Shown in pieces: positions 62,647-64,000 of a DNA stretch of 64,000 nucleotides. Origin of the DNA: Paeniglutamicibacter antarcticus (lineage in GTDB: Bacteria > Actinomycetota > Actinomycetes > Actinomycetales > Micrococcaceae); NCBI RefSeq assembly GCF_900010755.1, contig NZ_CZJT01000103.1, positions 62,001-126,000 on the forward strand. The letters are read 5' to 3'. Numbering within the stretch: the first letter of the stretch is position 1; the number at the start of each line of letters is the position of its first letter. The position numbers and the translations under genes were made by a program. The notes under the pieces were generated by a model. The model was not told the DNA's origin. It worked only from the letters and a program-made list of their open reading frames with translations, and made no database searches.

Positions 62647-63495
62647 CTAGATACGGCAGGCGTGGATCTGGCTGACAAGGATCGCACGGGCGCCCAGGTC
62701 GTAGAGCTCATCCATGATGTTGTTCGTCTGGTTCTTCTTGACCATGGCGCGCACTGCAACCCAGTCCGAATCCTGCAACGGGGAAACCGTCGGCGATTCA
62801 AGGCCCGGGGTCAGGCGGCAGGCCTCGTCAGCCTGGTCGCGGCGCACGTCATAGTCGAGCATGACGTAGCGGCGGGCCACCAGCACACCCAGCAGGCGGC
62901 GCTTGAGCACGTCGAGCCCCGCCGGGGTTTGGCCGGTGCGGCCAATCAGCACGGCTTCGGACTGCAGGATCGGATCCCCGAAGACCGCCATGCCGGCAGC
63001 CTTGAGCGTGTTCCCGGTTTCAACAACGTCGGCGATGGCATCGGCGACACCCAGGCGTACCGAGGATTCCACGGCGCCGTCTAGGCGGACCACCGAGGCA
63101 TCGATGCCGTTTTCGGCAAGGTAGCTGCGCAGCAGGGTGTCGTAGCTGGTGGCAATGCGTTTGCCGGAGAGTTCCTGCTGGGTGGTGAAGGTTCCTGCTG
63201 GTCCGGCGAAGCGGAAGGTAGAGGCCCCGATGCCCAGCGGCAGGACCTCGTCTACATGATCGTTGACATCTGCATCGAGGTACAGGTCGCGGCCGGTAAT
63301 GCCGACATCAAGGATTCCGCCGCCGACGTACACGGCGATGTCTCGGGGGCGCAGGTAGAAGAATTCGACGTCATTTTCCGGGTCGACCATGACCAATTCA
63401 CGGTTGTCACGGCGCTGGACGTAGCCAGCCTCCAGCAACATGGTCGAAGCGATTTCTGAAAGGGCTCCCTTATTGGGAAGGGCTACTCGCAACAT
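62647..63495 (-). CDS. hisG: ATP phosphoribosyltransferase (long form)
   Basis: 282-aa HisG of the long type, first enzyme of histidine synthesis. LPNKGALSEIASTML at the N-terminus, GGGILDVGITGRDLY, and the PRPP-binding region with DGAVESSVRLGVADAIADVVETG. The C-terminal 75 residues form the histidine-binding regulatory domain (NQTNNIMDELYDLGARAIL), so the enzyme should be feedback-inhibited without HisZ. Confidence 0.98.
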   Translation of the reverse strand: MLRVALPNKGALSEIASTMLLEAGYVQRRDNRELVMVDPENDVEFFYLRPRDIAVYVGGGILDVGITGRDLYLDADVNDHVDEVLPLGIGASTFRFAGPAGTFTTQQELSGKRIATSYDTLLRSYLAENGIDASVVRLDGAVESSVRLGVADAIADVVETGNTLKAAGMAVFGDPILQSEAVLIGRTGQTPAGLDVLKRRLLGVLVARRYVMLDYDVRRDQADEACRLTPGLESPTVSPLQDSDWVAVRAMVKKNQTNNIMDELYDLGARAILVSQIHACRI

Positions 63496-63609
63496 TTTGC
63501 GGTTCTCATTTCTGACTTTGGGATTATTACGGCATCAGGACAACAAATTTTTGCTTGTTGGCCACCGCGGCTCGGGGCGTCTTGCACAATTCAGCCCCGA
63601 AAGCGGCGG

Positions 63610-63873
63610 CTAGAGATGCTTGTAAACGTCCTGCAAGGTCAGGCCCTTGGCCAGCATCATCACCTGAAGGTGGTAGAGCAGCTGGGAGATTTCTTCGGCG
63701 GCGGCCTCGTCACTTTCGTATTCGGCTGCCATCCACACTTCGGCGGCTTCCTCAACGACCTTTTTTCCGATGCCATGGACGCCCGAGTCCAGTTCGGCGA
63801 TGGTACGCGAACCTTCGGGGCGGGCCTTGGCTTTCTCGGAAAGCTCGGCGAAGAGGGTGTCAAAAGTTTTCAC
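63610..63873 (-). CDS. hisE: Phosphoribosyl-ATP pyrophosphohydrolase
   Basis: 87-aa HisE of the MazG-like all-alpha fold: [30 protein letters not shown], then [21 protein letters not shown]. Catalytic Glu/Asp cluster in EEAAEV and DE. GTG start, 6 nt after a TAGTCT hexamer (leaderless type). Followed after 114 bp by hisG. Confidence 0.96.
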   Translation of the reverse strand: MKTFDTLFAELSEKAKARPEGSRTIAELDSGVHGIGKKVVEEAAEVWMAAEYESDEAAAEEISQLLYHLQVMMLAKGLTLQDVYKHL

Positions 63874-64000
63874 ATAAACAGACTAGCCCGGTGCGTCCGA
63901 CCCCATGACAACCACCCCCGCATTGTGACGAATGACTCGCGTTCAGGTGTGAACATGACGCGAGGATGACTTGCGCGACACAAAAGGGTTGCAAACCCCT

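Overview
This 64-kb window is high-GC DNA from an actinobacterium, most likely a member of the Micrococcaceae (Arthrobacter/Paeniglutamicibacter type). The protein families, the frequent GTG/TTG starts and the gene order point that way; the exact genus is inference. Read from high to low coordinates, the backbone is hisE, hisG, hisF // hisI, trpE, a Trp-associated membrane gene, an HGxxPAAW gene, trpC, trpB, trpA, lgt, gltB, gltD, pyk // pdtaR // polA, rpsA // coaE, uvrB, terC, MFS. This order is widely conserved in actinobacteria, including mycobacteria, so most of the window is chromosomal core.

Layout. 1-9.5 kb: MFS exporter (cut by the window edge), TerC with a candidate Mn2+ riboswitch, UvrB, a DAACS symporter, two small unknowns, CoaE, YigZ and an RsmC-like methyltransferase. 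9.4-17.8 kb: accessory stretch with two distant paralogues of an undescribed Cys-motif membrane protein, an isochorismatase-like hydrolase, a PIG-L deacetylase, a decayed YbaK gene, a fragment of a secreted propeller protein, and a cytoplasmic subtilase coupled to a small prodomain-like protein. 17.9-26 kb: rpsA, then the chain polA - two Eis-like acetyltransferases - lipoprotein deacetylase. 26-37 kb: thioesterase, RibD-like reductase, PiT phosphate transporter, PLP decarboxylase with GPH-type symporter, DsrE protein, HD-GYP/LuxR regulator, YciO, VOC protein, aldose epimerase and the ANTAR regulator PdtaR. 37.2-38.3 kb: tRNA-Leu and a gene-poor stretch. 38.3-53.4 kb: pyk, gltDB, lgt, the trp genes and hisI. 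53.5-61.8 kb: accessory block splitting hisI from hisF, with an orphan Phd-type antitoxin, unknown proteins, and an agmatine deiminase/permease/amidase operon facing a TetR regulator. 61.8-64 kb: hisF, hisG, hisE.

Expression signals. At least twelve genes have a TANNNT -10-like hexamer ending 5-7 nt before the start codon and no Shine-Dalgarno, the signature of leaderless mRNAs. Others (symporter, pdtaR, gltD, DsrE, subtilase, the Cys-motif protein) have clear Shine-Dalgarno sites. Many genes overlap by 1-11 nt. Several gene ends carry very long, nearly perfect palindromic terminators.

No IS element, prophage, CRISPR array or complete defence system was found. The best candidates for something undescribed are the Cys-motif membrane paralogues and the subtilase with its in-trans prodomain-like partner.
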